This document shows, piece after piece, positions 15,394 to 24,279 of a DNA stretch of 64,000 nucleotides; within the stretch, counting starts at the first letter, position 1; each line of letters starts with the position of its first letter. Position numbers and translations under genes: made by a program. The stretch is from Streptomyces xinghaiensis S187 (GTDB lineage: Bacteria > Actinomycetota > Actinomycetes > Streptomycetales > Streptomycetaceae): positions 1,178,001 through 1,242,000 of the forward strand of contig NZ_CP023202.1 in the NCBI RefSeq assembly GCF_000220705.2, written 5' to 3'. The notes beneath the pieces were generated by a model that was not told where the DNA came from, made no database searches, and saw only the letters and a list, made by a program, of their open reading frames with translations.

Positions 15394-17916
15394 ATGAATC
15401 CAGCTCCGGTTGAAATTCCCAGTTCCCCGACGCAGGAGTCGATGTGGTGGATGCAGCACCGCGCTCCCCGGAGGGATGCCTACAACCTGACCTGGCGCAT
15501 GCGGGTGGCCGGGATCGACGCCGGTACGCTGCGACGCGCCTGGCACCTGGTGACCGAGCGCCACGAAGCGCTGCGGACGTCGTTCTCCCGCCGCGACGAC
15601 ACGGTCGTCCAGGAGGTCCGTCCCGCGGTGGAGAGCGAACTGGCCGAGGTGTGCTGGGACACCGTCCCGCCGCTCCCGGCCGGCGGCCGGACCCGCGGCG
15701 CCGGCCCGGCGGATGCCGGCGCGCTGCTGGACTCGCTGGCCGGGCAGTGGCATGCGCGCCCGTTCGAGCTGGACGCCGCACCCCTGGCCCGTGCCGCCCT
15801 GGTCCGTGCCGCGGACCGGCAGGAGCTGTGGGTCACCGCGCACCACACGGTCCTCGACGGCTGGGCGCTGCACCTGGTCGTCGAGGATCTGGAGCGGGCC
15901 TACCTGGCCGTACGGGACCGGGGACCGGACGTGGCCGCCGACGAGGTCTTCGACGGGCCCCCGGTGACGCACCGCGCGTTCGCCGAGCGTGCCCGCGGGC
16001 CGCTCCGGAGCGCGGAGCGCGCCTTCTGGCCGCTCCGGCTGGCCGGCACGCGGGCGGCCGCGCTCGCTCCGGACCCGGCCGGCGGGGCGGACGCGGGCGG
16101 GCCCGGCTCCGGCGAGGTGCTCCGGCACCGCCAGCCGCCCGCGGTGACCACCGCGGTGGCCGCCTGCGCCCGGAGGGCGGGCTGTACGGCGTTCGCCGTA
16201 CAGCTGGCGGCGCTGCGTGCGGTGCTGGCGCTCGGAGGAGCACGCGGCCGGACCGCGCTGGGCGTGATGGTGGCCAACCGGTCCACGCCCGAGGACCTGC
16301 GGAGGGTGGGCTACTGCGGCAACGTGCTGCTGTCAGCCGATGAGGTCTCGCCGGCGGAGAGCTTCGACGCCGTGGTCGCACGGGCCCGTGACGGCCTGTG
16401 GGAGAGCCTGCCGTACCAGCACATCGGCTTCGCCGACGCGGTGGCGGACCTGTCCCCCGGGGACCGGACCGCGCTGGGGTCCGGGCCCGAGATCGTGATC
16501 ACGCACCACGGCTCGATCGGCTCGGGGCTGAGCCTCGGCGGCCGGCCCGCGCGGCTGCTGCCCAGCCCCAGCACCAGCGCCCGGTGCCAGGTGCTGATCA
16601 GCCTGTTCGAGGATGACGCGGGCACGGTGGTCGAGGTCGAGTACGACACCCGGCGACTCTCCCGGAGCACGGTCCGGGCCCTGCTGGACGACCTGGACCG
16701 GGTGCTGGCGGCATCGGCCGAGGCCGGCGGAACCCTCGACCGGCTGTCCGTGACCTCACGCGCCGCCGCCCGGGACACGGCTCCGGCCGCGGAGGCGCGG
16801 AGCACCGGGGCGGGAGCGGCGGCGGACGACGGGATGCTCGGCGTCTGGCGCGAGATCCTGGGCGTGGAGGTGGGCGCGGAGGACGACTTCTTCCAGCTCG
16901 GCGGCCGTTCCCTGCAGGTGCTCTCGCTCATCGCCACGGTGGAGGACCGCACCGGCAGCCGGATCGACGTGGCCGACTGGCTGGACCGGCCGACCCCGGC
17001 GCGGCTGGCACGGCTGGTCGCCGAACAGGCCCCGGGGCACGCGCCCGGCGGCGAGGCGCCGCCCACGGCCCCGGTCGCCGCGGATCCGGAGGCCGTCCCG
17101 CCGGACGCGGAACCCGGCGGCGGGCCGCGGTGGCTCAGCACCGGCAGCCCCGGCGGGCCGCACCTCCACCTCGTGCACGGCGCCGGCGTGGGGCGGCTGC
17201 CCTACCGCTCGCTGGTCGCGGCCCTGCCACCGCACTGGCGGGTCTCGGTCAGCGAGGACGACGGCTCCTGCGGGGCCGACCTGGCCGCGATGGCCGACCG
17301 GTACGCCCGCACCCTGCAGGCCGGGACCGGGCTGCCGGATGTGCTGGGCGGCTGGTCGATGGGCGGTCTCCTGGCACACGCCGTGGCGGTCCGGCTGCGG
17401 CAGGCAGGGCACCGCCCGCCGCCGCTGCTGTTGCTGGACGCTCCGCCCCCGGACCACGGGCACGACTACGCCGTCACGGACTTCGGTTCCTTCGCCGAGG
17501 CGGTGCTGCGCGGCGCGGGCGCCCACGCGCTCTGCCCGGACGTGCTGCGCACCGCCACGCCGGAGCGGGCCGGTACCGAGATGCTCACCGCGCTGCTGCG
17601 CGCGGCCGGACACGACGCGCGGCCGGACAGCCTGGCCGCGCGCTGGGAACTGCACCGGCGGCACCACGCGGCCATGGCCGGGTACCGGGATGCCGAGCCG
17701 GTCGACTCCCCGGCACTGGCCGTGGCCGCCGATCTGCCGGACGTTCTGGTGCGACGGTGGGACACGTGGTGCACGGGCGGGCTGTCGGCGGAGCGGCTGG
17801 ACACCGACCACTACGGGATGCTGCGGGACCCCCACGCCCGTCGTCTGGCCGCGCTCGCGGCCGGCCTGTTGCCGGCCGTGGCCGGCGCGGCGGGGTCAGC
17901 CGGCCGGTCCGGCTGA
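15394..17916 (+). CDS. Non-ribosomal peptide synthetase, C-PCP-TE (no A domain)
   Basis: 840 aa. The condensation domain spans about 8-450 with HHTVLDG (150-156) and a late NVLLSADE/FADAVADL segment. The carrier domain has Ser506 in FFQLGGRSLQVLSL. An acidic, Pro-rich linker (545-580) follows. The C-terminal thioesterase has Ser655 in GGWSMGGLLAHAV and His in LDTDHYGMLRD. With no adenylation domain, its carrier must be loaded in trans, and its TE probably releases the product by hydrolysis or cyclisation. The ATG has GGTGAGGAG six nt upstream. The last 21 nt overlap the convergent CGNR gene. This is the only rightward assembly-line gene and the probable terminal module. Confidence 0.94.
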   Translation: MNPAPVEIPSSPTQESMWWMQHRAPRRDAYNLTWRMRVAGIDAGTLRRAWHLVTERHEALRTSFSRRDDTVVQEVRPAVESELAEVCWDTVPPLPAGGRTRGAGPADAGALLDSLAGQWHARPFELDAAPLARAALVRAADRQELWVTAHHTVLDGWALHLVVEDLERAYLAVRDRGPDVAADEVFDGPPVTHRAFAERARGPLRSAERAFWPLRLAGTRAAALAPDPAGGADAGGPGSGEVLRHRQPPAVTTAVAACARRAGCTAFAVQLAALRAVLALGGARGRTALGVMVANRSTPEDLRRVGYCGNVLLSADEVSPAESFDAVVARARDGLWESLPYQHIGFADAVADLSPGDRTALGSGPEIVITHHGSIGSGLSLGGRPARLLPSPSTSARCQVLISLFEDDAGTVVEVEYDTRRLSRSTVRALLDDLDRVLAASAEAGGTLDRLSVTSRAAARDTAPAAEARSTGAGAAADDGMLGVWREILGVEVGAEDDFFQLGGRSLQVLSLIATVEDRTGSRIDVADWLDRPTPARLARLVAEQAPGHAPGGEAPPTAPVAADPEAVPPDAEPGGGPRWLSTGSPGGPHLHLVHGAGVGRLPYRSLVAALPPHWRVSVSEDDGSCGADLAAMADRYARTLQAGTGLPDVLGGWSMGGLLAHAVAVRLRQAGHRPPPLLLLDAPPPDHGHDYAVTDFGSFAEAVLRGAGAHALCPDVLRTATPERAGTEMLTALLRAAGHDARPDSLAARWELHRRHHAAMAGYRDAEPVDSPALAVAADLPDVLVRRWDTWCTGGLSAERLDTDHYGMLRDPHARRLAALAAGLLPAVAGAAGSAGRSG

Positions 17917-18513
17917 CCCGGGCGGCCCGTGCGCACCGGACGGCCCGGGTCCGGCCCGGCGGGCCGTGTGCCGCCGGACCTTGGCCCGGTTGCCGCACAC
18001 CTGCATGGAGCACCAGCGCCGGCTGTGGTTGCGGGAGGTGTCCCAGAAGACCTCGCCGCACCGCCGTTCCGCACACCGCTTCAGCCGCCGTATCCGTCCG
18101 GTCAGCACCAACTCGGCCCAGGCGACGGCCAGGTGCGCGACGGCCGCGGACCCGCCGGTCAGGTCGGGCGACGGGACGAGGACGGCGGGCGGGCGGCCGT
18201 CCCGCGGGGGCGCGGTCGCCGCGGTCAGGGTCACCGTGACCGGCAGCCGGGCCAGCACGGCGTCGGCGAGTGCCAGCCGGTGCGGCGAGGCGGGGGCTCC
18301 GCCGTCGTCCAGGGCCTCGCGCATGCCGGTGCGCAGATCCAGGCAGGCCCGGTGACCGGCTTCCGTGAGGCCGGGCGGCCGCTCGACGAGCCCCGCGGCG
18401 GCCAGCCAGCGAGCGAGCCCGGCAGGCGTGGCCAGTTCGTCCCGTCCGCTCTCCATGTCGACGGTGTTGGTGAAGCCCATGATCAGCTCTACCGCCGCAG
18501 ATGGTCCGGGCAT
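17896..18513 (-). CDS. CGNR zinc-finger transcriptional regulator
   Basis: 205 aa. The N-terminal ABATE/DUF1470-like ligand-sensing part begins with FTNTVDMESGRDEL. The C-terminal zf-CGNR segment (about 145-185) reads LKRCAERRCGEVFWD, then WCSMQVCGNRAKVRRH, with the four zinc Cys and the CGNR box. Such proteins are one-component transcription regulators in actinobacteria, often next to exporters or biosynthetic genes. It is divergent from the MFS gene and convergent with the C-PCP-TE NRPS. The start ATG at 18513 has GGAGGG eight nt upstream. Likely controls the exporter and perhaps the cluster (inference). Confidence 0.9.
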   Translation of the reverse strand: MPGPSAAVELIMGFTNTVDMESGRDELATPAGLARWLAAAGLVERPPGLTEAGHRACLDLRTGMREALDDGGAPASPHRLALADAVLARLPVTVTLTAATAPPRDGRPPAVLVPSPDLTGGSAAVAHLAVAWAELVLTGRIRRLKRCAERRCGEVFWDTSRNHSRRWCSMQVCGNRAKVRRHTARRAGPGPSGAHGPPGSAGPAG

Positions 18514-18536
18514 CAGCCCTCCTCATTCCGGCCGAC

Positions 18537-18547
18537 CGGCCGATCAT
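18537..18547. promoter_or_regulatory. CGGCCGATCAT, possible regulator half-site
   Basis: This sits in the 130-bp divergent region of the CGNR and MFS genes, just upstream of the CGNR ribosome-binding site. It shares CGGCCGAT with the palindrome at 15304. A second CGGCCATTCCG lies 13 bp downstream and resembles the CGGCCcATTCgG before the KamA gene. Weak evidence on its own. Confidence 0.3.
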
Positions 18548-18643
18548 AACCGGCCATTCCGCTGGACCGGTCAGCTGTCTTCCTCCCGAGCCCAGAGTAA
18601 CGCGGCACAATGCTAACCACCGAAACAGATTAGGGAGTTAAGG

Positions 18644-19948
18644 ATGGAGAAGACCTCCGCCGACCAGGCCCCCGGGCCGCGGCCAACGGCGCGGACGGCG
18701 CCTGCCCCGGGCCACCCGCTGGACGCCGTGAGCGACCGGAACACCGCCGTGCTGGTGCTGTTCACCTCCCTCACCAACCTCGCGGACGGTGTCACCAAGG
18801 TGGCGCTGCCCCTGCTGGCCACCCAGCTCACCGCGTCACCGGCACTGGTATCGGCCGTGGGACTCACCCTCACGCTCCCCTGGCTGCTGACCGCGCTCCA
18901 CGTCGGCGTGCTGGTCGACCGCTACGACCGCCGCCTGCTGCTGTGGATCGCCAACTCCGTCCGGCTGGCGGCCATCACGGCACTCCTCGCGACCACCGTC
19001 ACCGGGACGACCACCCTCTCCGCCCTCTACCTGGGCGGTATCGCCCTCGGCGTCGCCGAGGTCGTCGCCCTCACCTCGGCCACCGCTCTCGTGCCCACGG
19101 CGGTCGCCCCCGGCAAGCTGGAGCGGGCCAACGCCTGGGTGGCCGGTGCCGAAACGGTGTGCAACGAGTTCTGCGGCCCCTTCGTCGGCGGGCTCCTGCT
19201 GGCCGCGGGCGCGAGCATCGCCCTGGGCACCACCGGCGTGGCGTACGTGATCGGCATGGTGGTGCTGGCCCTGCTGGCCGGCCGGTTCGCACCGCGCGCC
19301 GAAGGGGACCGGCCCACCGGCTCGGTGAACCAGCGGATCGCCGAGGGCCTGAGCTTCCTGTGGAACCAGCGGCTGCTGCGCATGATGGCGCTCGCCCTCA
19401 CCGTGCTGTGCGCCTGCTGGGGCGCCTGGCTCGCCCTGATGCCGCTGGTGGCGACCTCCCTGATGGGGCTGAGCGCCCAGGAGTACGGCATGCTGCTCAG
19501 CGCCCTCGGAGCCGGCGGCCTGGTCGGCGCGCTCACCGTGAGCCGGGTCAACCGGCTCCTCGGCCGGCGCTGGGCCATGTTCGCCGATCTGGTGGGCACC
19601 GCCGCCATGATGGCCGCGCCGGTGCTCACCACCAACCTGTGGCTGGTGGCGGCGGGCGCCTTCGCCGGCGGCATGGGCGGCGTGCTGTGGACGGTGAACT
19701 CCCGGACCATCAGCCAGCGCATGGTGGCGACCGGGCTGATGGGCCGCTACAACGCCGCGGCCCGCCTGTTCAGCTGGGGCGCGATGCCCCTGGGCGCCGG
19801 GCTGGTGGGTGTGCTCGCCGAGTGGTTCGGGCTGCGCGCGGCGTTCACCGTCTTCGCGGTGGCCGCCCTCCTGGTGATCGTCCCCTTCCTGCGCACCGTG
19901 ACCCCGCGGGTGCTGGACGAGGCGACGGCACACCCGGTGCCGGGCTGA
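18644..19948 (+). CDS. MFS transporter (exporter)
   Basis: 434 aa with about 12 hydrophobic segments, beginning after a hydrophilic 25-residue N-terminus (LVLFTSLTNLADGVTKVALP). Major facilitator family of the enterobactin-exporter/DHA type. The loop between helices 2 and 3 has VDRYDRRLLL, a variant of the MFS signature G-x-x-x-D-R-x-x-R. The ATG has AGGGAGTTAAGG immediately upstream. The position beside the CGNR regulator suggests a regulated exporter or self-resistance pump for the cluster product. A rho-independent-like terminator follows at 19976. Confidence 0.9.
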   Translation: MEKTSADQAPGPRPTARTAPAPGHPLDAVSDRNTAVLVLFTSLTNLADGVTKVALPLLATQLTASPALVSAVGLTLTLPWLLTALHVGVLVDRYDRRLLLWIANSVRLAAITALLATTVTGTTTLSALYLGGIALGVAEVVALTSATALVPTAVAPGKLERANAWVAGAETVCNEFCGPFVGGLLLAAGASIALGTTGVAYVIGMVVLALLAGRFAPRAEGDRPTGSVNQRIAEGLSFLWNQRLLRMMALALTVLCACWGAWLALMPLVATSLMGLSAQEYGMLLSALGAGGLVGALTVSRVNRLLGRRWAMFADLVGTAAMMAAPVLTTNLWLVAAGAFAGGMGGVLWTVNSRTISQRMVATGLMGRYNAAARLFSWGAMPLGAGLVGVLAEWFGLRAAFTVFAVAALLVIVPFLRTVTPRVLDEATAHPVPG

Positions 19949-19975
19949 ACCACACCGGCCGGCGCCGCGCGGGGA

Positions 19976-20010
19976 GGGCGGGAACACCTGGAGGTGTCCC
20001 CGCCCTTTCC
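19976..20010 (+). terminator. Predicted intrinsic terminator after the MFS gene
   Basis: GGGCGGG-a-ACACCT, loop GG, AGGTGT-c-CCCGCCC (19976-20005), followed by a T-rich tract (TTTCCCTTTTC). The stem is about 13 bp and very strong. It ends the MFS transcript 28 bp after its stop. The next 55 bases are a long pyrimidine tract. Confidence 0.75.
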
Positions 20011-20071
20011 CTTTTCTCTTTCCCTTCCCCTTTTACCCTCCGTTTCCTTCCCGCCCCCGAATTGCTCCGCG

Positions 20072-20085
20072 CTATCGGCCCATTC
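20072..20085. promoter_or_regulatory. CTATCGGCCCATTC, operator-like site upstream of KamA gene
   Basis: The first nine bases and the following AT are identical to the palindrome at 15304. It is 106 bp before the KamA ATG, in the AT-richer promoter region (20061-20190). Shared motifs before the NRPS, exporter and KamA genes suggest common regulation. Confidence 0.4.
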
Positions 20086-20190
20086 GGAACCGCTATCAAG
20101 CGGTCCGCGCAAAACCGGCCGGTCAGGCACCGTGCCCCATAGCATGAGGGAATCCGCGGACACGGTGCCCCACGAGACGGAGGAACTCGC

Positions 20191-21558
20191 ATGTCCCTGA
20201 TGGCCCCCACACTGCTGGAGACCGAACGCTTCCGCGCCCATGGGCCACGCCATATCGACGAAATCGCCGACCGATACGGGATGTCCGACGACATCCGAGA
20301 AGCGGTAAAGATCGTCTCGCAGGTGCTCCCTTTCCGGGTCAACGACTACGTGCTCGAACAGCTCGTCGACTGGGACAACATTCCGTCCGACCCCATATTC
20401 CGGCTGGTCTTCCCACAACGCGGAATGCTCCGGGCCGACGATGAGAAACAACTGGCCCGCCTCCTCCGCGACGGGGCGCCCCGGGCCGCGCTCCGGGCCG
20501 AGACAAGCCGCATCCGCGCCGGCCTCAACCCCCATCCGTCGGGCCAGAAGCAGCTCAACGTGCCCAGCCTGGCCGGCGAGGAGATCCCCGGGCTGCAGCA
20601 CAAGTACCGGGAGACCGTGCTGTACTTCCCCGGACAGGGCCAGACCTGCCACGCCTACTGCACCTACTGCTTCCGCTGGGCGCAGTTCGTCGGCGACGCG
20701 GACCTCCGCTTCGCGGCCCCCGGCCCCGAGCGGCTCATCGGCTATCTGCACGAGCACCCCGAGGTGCACGACGTGCTGGTCACCGGCGGCGACCCGATGG
20801 TGATGTCCACCGAGCGGCTTCGCGGGCACCTGGAGCCGCTGCTCAACGTCGAGTCGGTGCGCACCATCCGGATCGGCACCAAGTCGGTGGCCTACTGGCC
20901 CCAGCGGTTCACCGGGGACCGCGACGCCGACGACGTCCTGCGGCTGTTCGAACAGGTCGTGGCATCGGGCCGCACCCTCGCGGTCATGGCGCACTTCACG
21001 CACCCCCGGGAGCTGCGGACCGACCTCGCCCGCCGTGCCCTGGAACGCATCCGCGCCACCGGCGCGGTGGTCTACTGCCAGGCGCCCCTGGTCGGCCACG
21101 TCAACGACGACGCCCGGACCTGGGCCGAGTTGTGGCGTGCGGAGCTGGCCGCGGGGACTGTGCCGTACTACATGTTCGTGGAGCGGGACACCGGCCCGTA
21201 CGACTACTTCAAGGTGCCGCTGGCGAAGGCGTCGGAGATCTTCCGCGCGGCCTACCGCGAGCTGCCCGGGCTGGCCCGCACGGTGCGCGGCCCGGTCATG
21301 TCCGCCACCCCGGGGAAGGTCGTCGTCGACGGGGTCGAGGAGACCGCGCACGGCCGCTTCTTCCATCTGCGCATGCTGCAGGCCAGGGACCCCTCACTGG
21401 TCGGCCGGCCGTTCCGGGCCCGCTACTCCGTCTCCGCCTCCTGGATCGACGACCTCGAACTCGCCCCGGACACCCCGGCGGACATCGCGGCGGCGGTCCG
21501 CGGCGCCCCCCGTCCCGACCTGACCCGGCCGGGCGTGGCCGGATCCCGGCACCGGTGA
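20191..21558 (+). CDS. KamA-family radical SAM/PLP 2,3-aminomutase
   Basis: 455 aa. The radical-SAM [4Fe-4S] cysteines are Cys153, Cys157 and Cys160 in QTCHAYCTYCFRW. VLVTGGDPMVM follows as the SAM-binding GGD motif. The PLP lysine is probably Lys376 in SATPGKVVVDG, which replaces the P-G-G-G-G-K of clostridial lysine 2,3-aminomutase. The family moves an alpha-amino group to the beta carbon of Lys, Arg, Glu or other amino acids. The substrate cannot be read here. Beta-lysine or beta-arginine units are known in streptothricin, viomycin and blasticidin pathways. The ATG at 20191 has ACGGAGGAA upstream. It is followed after 10 bp by an aminotransferase and then DUF1015, forming a small operon of amino acid modifiers. 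Confidence 0.9.
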   Translation: MSLMAPTLLETERFRAHGPRHIDEIADRYGMSDDIREAVKIVSQVLPFRVNDYVLEQLVDWDNIPSDPIFRLVFPQRGMLRADDEKQLARLLRDGAPRAALRAETSRIRAGLNPHPSGQKQLNVPSLAGEEIPGLQHKYRETVLYFPGQGQTCHAYCTYCFRWAQFVGDADLRFAAPGPERLIGYLHEHPEVHDVLVTGGDPMVMSTERLRGHLEPLLNVESVRTIRIGTKSVAYWPQRFTGDRDADDVLRLFEQVVASGRTLAVMAHFTHPRELRTDLARRALERIRATGAVVYCQAPLVGHVNDDARTWAELWRAELAAGTVPYYMFVERDTGPYDYFKVPLAKASEIFRAAYRELPGLARTVRGPVMSATPGKVVVDGVEETAHGRFFHLRMLQARDPSLVGRPFRARYSVSASWIDDLELAPDTPADIAAAVRGAPRPDLTRPGVAGSRHR

Positions 21559-21568
21559 GGAGCCCGCC

Positions 21569-22828
21569 ATGGCCGACTGGAACCTCTCACCGAACCTGGC
21601 CCTCAATCAGGAGGTGGCCGGGCGCCGCGCCGCCGGCGAGGACATCGTGCACCTGGGATTCGGCGAGGCCCGGCTGCCCGCCTTCGGCCCGCTGGCCGAG
21701 CGGCTGACCGCCGGTGCGCGGCGCAATGCCTACGGTCCCGTCGCGGGTGGCGCGGACGTACGCGAGGCCGTCGCCGGCTACTTCACCCGGCGCCGTCTGC
21801 CCACCCATCCGGACCAGGTGGTCACGGCGCCGGGCAGCAAGCCGCTGCTGATGGCGGTGAACCACGCCGTGCCCGGTGACGTCCTGCTGCCGCGGCCCTG
21901 CTGGAACACCTACGCCCCACAGGCCGTGCTGGCCGGGAAGCGCGCGTTCGGCGTGCCGATCCCCGCCGAGTGCGGCGGCGTGCCCGACCCCGCGGCACTG
22001 CGTGAGACGCTGCTGGCCACCCGCCGGCAGGGGCACGACCCGCGCACCGTGGTGATCACCCTGCCCGACAACCCGACCGGCACCCTCGCTCCGCCCCGGC
22101 TCGTGCGGGAGATCTGCGCGCTCGCGGAGGAGGAGGACCTGCTCATCGTCTCCGACGAGATATACCGCGACATCGTGCACGATCCCGGCACACCGGTGCT
22201 CAGCCCGGCCGAGGTCGCACCCCACCGCACCGTGGTCACCAACGGTCTGTCCAAGACACTCGCCCTCGGCGGCTGGCGGATCGGGGTGGCACGCTTCCCG
22301 GAGGGCCCGTGGGGCGACCGGATCCGCACCGCCGTCCTCTCCGTCGCCAGCGAGGTCTGGTCCACGCTGGCCGGGCCGATGCAGGAGGTCGCGGCCTACG
22401 CGTTCGCCGAACCGCCCGCCGTCCGGGCCCGGTTGGCCGCCTGCCGCCGGCTGCACGGGGCGGTGGCACGCGACGTGCACCGGATCGTGGTCGCCGCGGG
22501 GGCCTCCTGCCGCCCTCCCACGGGCGGGTTCTACGTCTACCCGGACTTCGGGCCGTGCCGGGACCGCCTGGCGGCCGCCGGGGTACGGGACTCCCCCTCG
22601 CTGCAACGGCACCTGCTCGACGCCTTCGGCGTCATGGTGCTGGCCGGGCACCATCTCGGGGACGACGAACGGGCGCTGCGCTTCAAGGCCGCGACGAGCA
22701 TGCTCTACGGGGACACCGCCGAGCAGCAGGAGGAGGCGCTGGCCGCGGCCGATCCCCTGCGCGTCCCGCATGTGAGCGCCGTGCTCGAACGGCTGGAGGA
22801 GACGTTCGCGAAGCTGACCGCCCGGTGA
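21569..22828 (+). CDS. PLP-dependent aminotransferase, class I/II fold
   Basis: 419 aa. Fold-type I aminotransferase motifs: NAYGPVAGG (53-61), LPDNPTGTL (165-173), IVSDEIYRD (193-201), and PLP Lys229 in TNGLSKTLALGGWRIG. The C-terminus VMVLAGHHLGDD replaces the usual V-x-x-x-P-G-x-x-F segment, so the carboxylate-binding site may be adapted to a different substrate. It could act on the KamA product or make the alpha-keto or amino intermediate for it. The gene begins 10 bp after the KamA stop with GGTGAGGAG upstream. It ends at a TGA that overlaps a possible GTG for the next gene. Confidence 0.88.
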   Translation: MADWNLSPNLALNQEVAGRRAAGEDIVHLGFGEARLPAFGPLAERLTAGARRNAYGPVAGGADVREAVAGYFTRRRLPTHPDQVVTAPGSKPLLMAVNHAVPGDVLLPRPCWNTYAPQAVLAGKRAFGVPIPAECGGVPDPAALRETLLATRRQGHDPRTVVITLPDNPTGTLAPPRLVREICALAEEEDLLIVSDEIYRDIVHDPGTPVLSPAEVAPHRTVVTNGLSKTLALGGWRIGVARFPEGPWGDRIRTAVLSVASEVWSTLAGPMQEVAAYAFAEPPAVRARLAACRRLHGAVARDVHRIVVAAGASCRPPTGGFYVYPDFGPCRDRLAAAGVRDSPSLQRHLLDAFGVMVLAGHHLGDDERALRFKAATSMLYGDTAEQQEEALAAADPLRVPHVSAVLERLEETFAKLTAR

Positions 22829-22839
22829 GGCCGGTCCGG

Positions 22840-24006
22840 ATGTCACCGGACGAGGAGGACGGCCCGCGCCGGCGCCCCGGGCCCGGGCGGCGCCGCGGAC
22901 CGGCGGGCGGCCTGCGCTTCCATCCCTTCCGCGGCACCCGCGTCCGCACCGGGCCGCGCCACGGCGGCGCGGTCCGGCCCGACGGGGCCGACGCCTTCTA
23001 CGTCCTCGAACAACGCCGCGACGGCGTCCTCCTCCAGCGCGGGGTCATCGGCGCGCTGGACCTGGCCGGGCCGTGGCACGGCGTCCTGCCGCACGAGGAC
23101 GTGCTCCCGGCCGGGGTGGACCTGCACCACCGGATCACCCGGCTGACGGGCGGCTGCGCCGAACCGGTACTGCTCAGCCACCGTGGCGGGCCCGAGGCAG
23201 CCGCGGCACTGGCCAGCACCGCCGCCGGGCCCGCGGACTGGGAGGCGATCGGCGAGGACGGGACCGTCCACCGTTACTGGGCCTGCACGGACCCGGAACA
23301 CCGGGCGGCGATCCGGGCCGGCACCGCCGGGCGCACCGCCCTCCTCGCCGACGGGCACCACCGCTTCGCCGCCGCGCAGCGGTACCGCGGGGCCTTCGGC
23401 GGACAGCCGGGCCCCTGGGACCGGGTCCTCGCCCTGCTCGTGGACTCCGTCCGCCACCCGCTGCGGCTGACCGCGATCGACCGGCTGGTCCCCGGGCTCG
23501 ACCCCGTACGGGCCGCGGCCGAGGCGGCACGGGTGGCGCAGGTCGCGGAGCTGCCCGCGCCGCCCCGCCGCCCGGTGCCGGGTGAACTGGTCCTGGCCGG
23601 CGCCGGCCGCTGCTGGTCCATCACGGCGCCGCGCTCCGACGCGGTCCGGTCGGCGCTGGCCGGGCGGCCCGCCGCCTGGCGATCGATCGACGTCGCTGTG
23701 GCGCACCATCTTTTCCTCACCCGCGTCTGGCGCACGCCGGTCACCGGCGACCGGGTGCGCCACCTCCACGCCGGGGACGGGGCCGCCCCTCCCCCGCCGG
23801 GCGGCGGCAGCCTCCTCCTGGTGCCGCCGCCGGCCGAGGAGTCGGTGTGGCGCCTGGCCGAGGCCGGTGTCCGCATGCCGGCCAAGTCCACTTCGTTCGG
23901 CCCCAAACCGCTGCCCCGGCAGGTCGTCTACCGCTTCGCCGCACAGCGCGCACGGCCCGCACAGCCCGCACGGCCGCGCGCGCCCGGAGTGCGCGCCGGG
24001 GCCTGA
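22840..24006 (+). CDS. DUF1015 family protein (candidate free-serine kinase)
   Basis: 388 aa from ATG 22840. A GTG at 22825, overlapping the aminotransferase stop, is an alternative. DUF1015 marks: FHPFRGTRV near the N-terminus, GVLPHEDV (81-88), ADGHHRFAAAQ (170-180) and the C-terminal STSFGPKPLP. The D-G-H-H-R motif resembles that of ParB-fold free serine kinases (SerK, SbnI). I recall reports that some DUF1015 proteins phosphorylate free serine but cannot verify this here. If true it would supply O-phosphoserine, the amino donor used by TrpB2-class enzymes, to the TrpB2-like gene at 7047. The last 25 residues are Ala/Arg/Pro-rich. The family is soluble, with no signal peptide. Confidence 0.8.
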   Translation: MSPDEEDGPRRRPGPGRRRGPAGGLRFHPFRGTRVRTGPRHGGAVRPDGADAFYVLEQRRDGVLLQRGVIGALDLAGPWHGVLPHEDVLPAGVDLHHRITRLTGGCAEPVLLSHRGGPEAAAALASTAAGPADWEAIGEDGTVHRYWACTDPEHRAAIRAGTAGRTALLADGHHRFAAAQRYRGAFGGQPGPWDRVLALLVDSVRHPLRLTAIDRLVPGLDPVRAAAEAARVAQVAELPAPPRRPVPGELVLAGAGRCWSITAPRSDAVRSALAGRPAAWRSIDVAVAHHLFLTRVWRTPVTGDRVRHLHAGDGAAPPPPGGGSLLLVPPPAEESVWRLAEAGVRMPAKSTSFGPKPLPRQVVYRFAAQRARPAQPARPRAPGVRAGA

Positions 24007-24279
24007 GGAGCCGACGGGCCCGGAGGAGCCGGCATCCGCCGGCCGGTCAGCCGGGGATCCGCGGGGTCCGGCACCAACTCGGCCGCCTCTGTCCGTGCTC
24101 ACGCGTCGGTGCCGGACCCGCTCGGCCACCGGGCCCGGTCGCCGCCCCCTATCCTGAACCGTGTGCTGCCGAAGGTGGATGTCGAGGGTGAGGCGCTGAG
24201 CGGGCGTGTCCCGGCCCCCGCGACCGGGTCCCGCGAAACAGCGGTGCCGCGGCTCCCCGCCGGCCGGAGCTGAGCCGGT

